From Lentilactobacillus raoultii (GTDB lineage Bacteria; Bacillota; Bacilli; Lactobacillales; Lactobacillaceae): a DNA stretch of 64,000 nt. The notes beneath the pieces were generated by a model. That model was not told the DNA's origin. It searched no databases and was given only the letters and a program-made list of their open reading frames with translations. The stretch covers positions 1 to 64,000 of the forward strand of contig NZ_LS423002.1 of the NCBI RefSeq assembly GCF_900411375.1. The letters are read 5' to 3'. The translations under genes and the position numbers were made by a program. This document shows positions 63,257-64,000 of this stretch, one piece after another (positions within the stretch are counted from its first letter, which is position 1; each line of letters starts with the position of its first letter).

Positions 63257-63499
63257 ATGATGTTAAAAGAAGTGCATATGCCAAAGTTAAGTCCCAAGTC
63301 GGACGAGTACTTCTTCGGCGAATGGATTAAAAAACCGGGGGAAGCTGTTAAGCAGGGTGATATTCTATTTGAAGTCGAAACAGATAAGGTCATTAGCCAA
63401 GTGGAAAGTGAAGAAGATGGGGTTTTAAAGGAACAAAAAGTCACAACCGGTGACACAACCAAGGTTGGCGATTTAGTTGCCACAATCGAAGTTTCGGAC
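63257..63499 (+). CDS. Free-standing lipoyl-domain protein
   Basis: Starts at ATG 63257 after AAAGGAG and runs to the stop at 63505, about 82 residues; the coding core is given here. It is a single biotin/lipoyl domain of the E2 type with the modified Lys44 in VETDKVISQV, as in acetoin or pyruvate dehydrogenase E2, but with no catalytic domain attached. lipA follows after 16 nt, so it may be the lipoyl carrier or assembly platform of a dehydrogenase complex encoded to the right. Confidence 0.85.
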
Positions 63500-63521
63500 A
63501 AATAAAAGGGGATTGTTCATA

Positions 63522-64000
63522 ATGGAAAAAGAGACGACACAAAAACCGGCATGGTTAAAGGTAACGTATGATCAGAAAAAAGTTGACCAGATGAACCAAC
63601 TATTATCCGGCTTGAAATTAAATACGGTTTGTGCTGAGGCCAACTGCCCCAACTTAGGAGAATGCTTTGGCAGCGGGACGGCTTCGTTTATTATTTTAGG
63701 GCCGAACTGTACCCGGGCTTGTCGATTCTGTGACATCCCCCATGGTCATCCAAAGCCGGTTGATCTGATGGAACCATACCGGGTGGCAGAAGCAACGAAA
63801 CGACTGGGCTTGAGTCATGTGGTCGTCACCAGTGTCGACCGGGATGATTTACCGGACTTGGGAGCCAACCAGTTTGTGAAAACAATCAATGAGATCAGAC
63901 GATTGAATCCGAAGACGACGATCGAAGTTTTAACACCAGACTTTCAAGGACGCGAGGATTGCTTGGACAAGGTGATTGCCGCAAAGCCGGATGTCTTTAA
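63522..64000 (+). CDS. lipA: Lipoyl synthase, partial (runs off the right edge)
   Basis: First 159 residues. Auxiliary iron-sulfur cluster motif Cys37-x4-Cys42-x5-Cys48 (CAEANCPNLGEC) and radical-SAM motif Cys63-x3-Cys67-x2-Cys70 (CTRACRFC), then VVVTSVDRDDLPDLGA. Inserts sulfur into octanoyl-lysine on lipoyl domains. AAAAGGGGATTG precedes the ATG. Co-transcribed with the lipoyl-domain gene just upstream. Together with lplA (51919) the cell seems able both to make and to salvage lipoate. Confidence 0.93.
   Translation, partial: MEKETTQKPAWLKVTYDQKKVDQMNQLLSGLKLNTVCAEANCPNLGECFGSGTASFIILGPNCTRACRFCDIPHGHPKPVDLMEPYRVAEATKRLGLSHVVVTSVDRDDLPDLGANQFVKTINEIRRLNPKTTIEVLTPDFQGREDCLDKVIAAKPDVF

Overview
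The window looks like chromosome of a heterofermentative Lactobacillaceae member, most like the Lentilactobacillus/Levilactobacillus (buchneri-brevis) side of the family. The basis is moderate GC, AGGAGG-type ribosome sites, a xylose operon (xylA, xylB) with a ROK-type XylR, a GH36 alpha-galactosidase, an S-layer protein whose N-terminal half resembles Lactobacillus brevis SlpA, and a dlt operon starting with a DltE/PbpX2-type serine hydrolase. Genus is inferred from remembered families, not from a search.

Layout. 1-2.3 kb: small secreted and membrane proteins. 2.6-19.7 kb: carbohydrate and transport region (sugar:H+ symporter, secreted subtilase, XylR, TSUP and MFS transporters, amino acid permease, Lrp regulator, xylA, xylB, MFS exporter). 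XylR-like palindromes just downstream of the -10 boxes, plus cre sites, link the sugar symporter (2641-4044) to xylA. 19.9-22.8 kb: structured palindromic repeats, a tandem pair of 153-aa membrane proteins and the S-layer protein. 22.9-26.2 kb: melA and an aldo/keto reductase. 26.3-31 kb: a gene-poor stretch with three predicted small RNAs, a 29-codon cationic peptide and several broken genes. 31-32.4 kb: a GPH symporter broken by one stop. 32.5-42.2 kb: a type I restriction-modification locus with an inverted silent hsdS cassette, a PD-(D/E)XK-like protein and a tyrosine recombinase, an arrangement expected to shuffle DNA specificity. 43.3-50.3 kb: dlt operon between two serine hydrolases, preceded by a WalR-like box. 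50.5-64 kb: secreted histidine phosphatase, lipoate ligase, a frameshifted L,D-transpeptidase, a GcvH-like protein lacking the lipoyl lysine, PH-domain membrane proteins, a two-component/ABC operon, an acetoin reductase-like SDR, a free-standing lipoyl domain and the start of lipA.

The two most unusual signals are non-coding. First, five promoters share a rigid 32-nt layout (TTAAG, 6 nt, TTAAG, 10 nt, -10 box). Three of them drive apparent small RNAs with a 5' hairpin or stem, repeated single-stranded C-rich motifs (CCCCUC, CCCUUC, CCCUC) that could pair with Shine-Dalgarno sequences, and a 3' intrinsic terminator. This is like CiaR-controlled csRNAs of streptococci, but in a lactobacillus. 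Second, a family of roughly 115-nt hairpin elements has five stems that differ in sequence between copies yet stay fully paired, while bulges and the apical loop are conserved. Two copies start exactly at stop codons.

Gene decay is concentrated here: two single in-frame stops (27272-29056, 31044-32369), a multi-frameshifted thioredoxin-like gene, a one-base frameshift in an L,D-transpeptidase and a possible TetR remnant.
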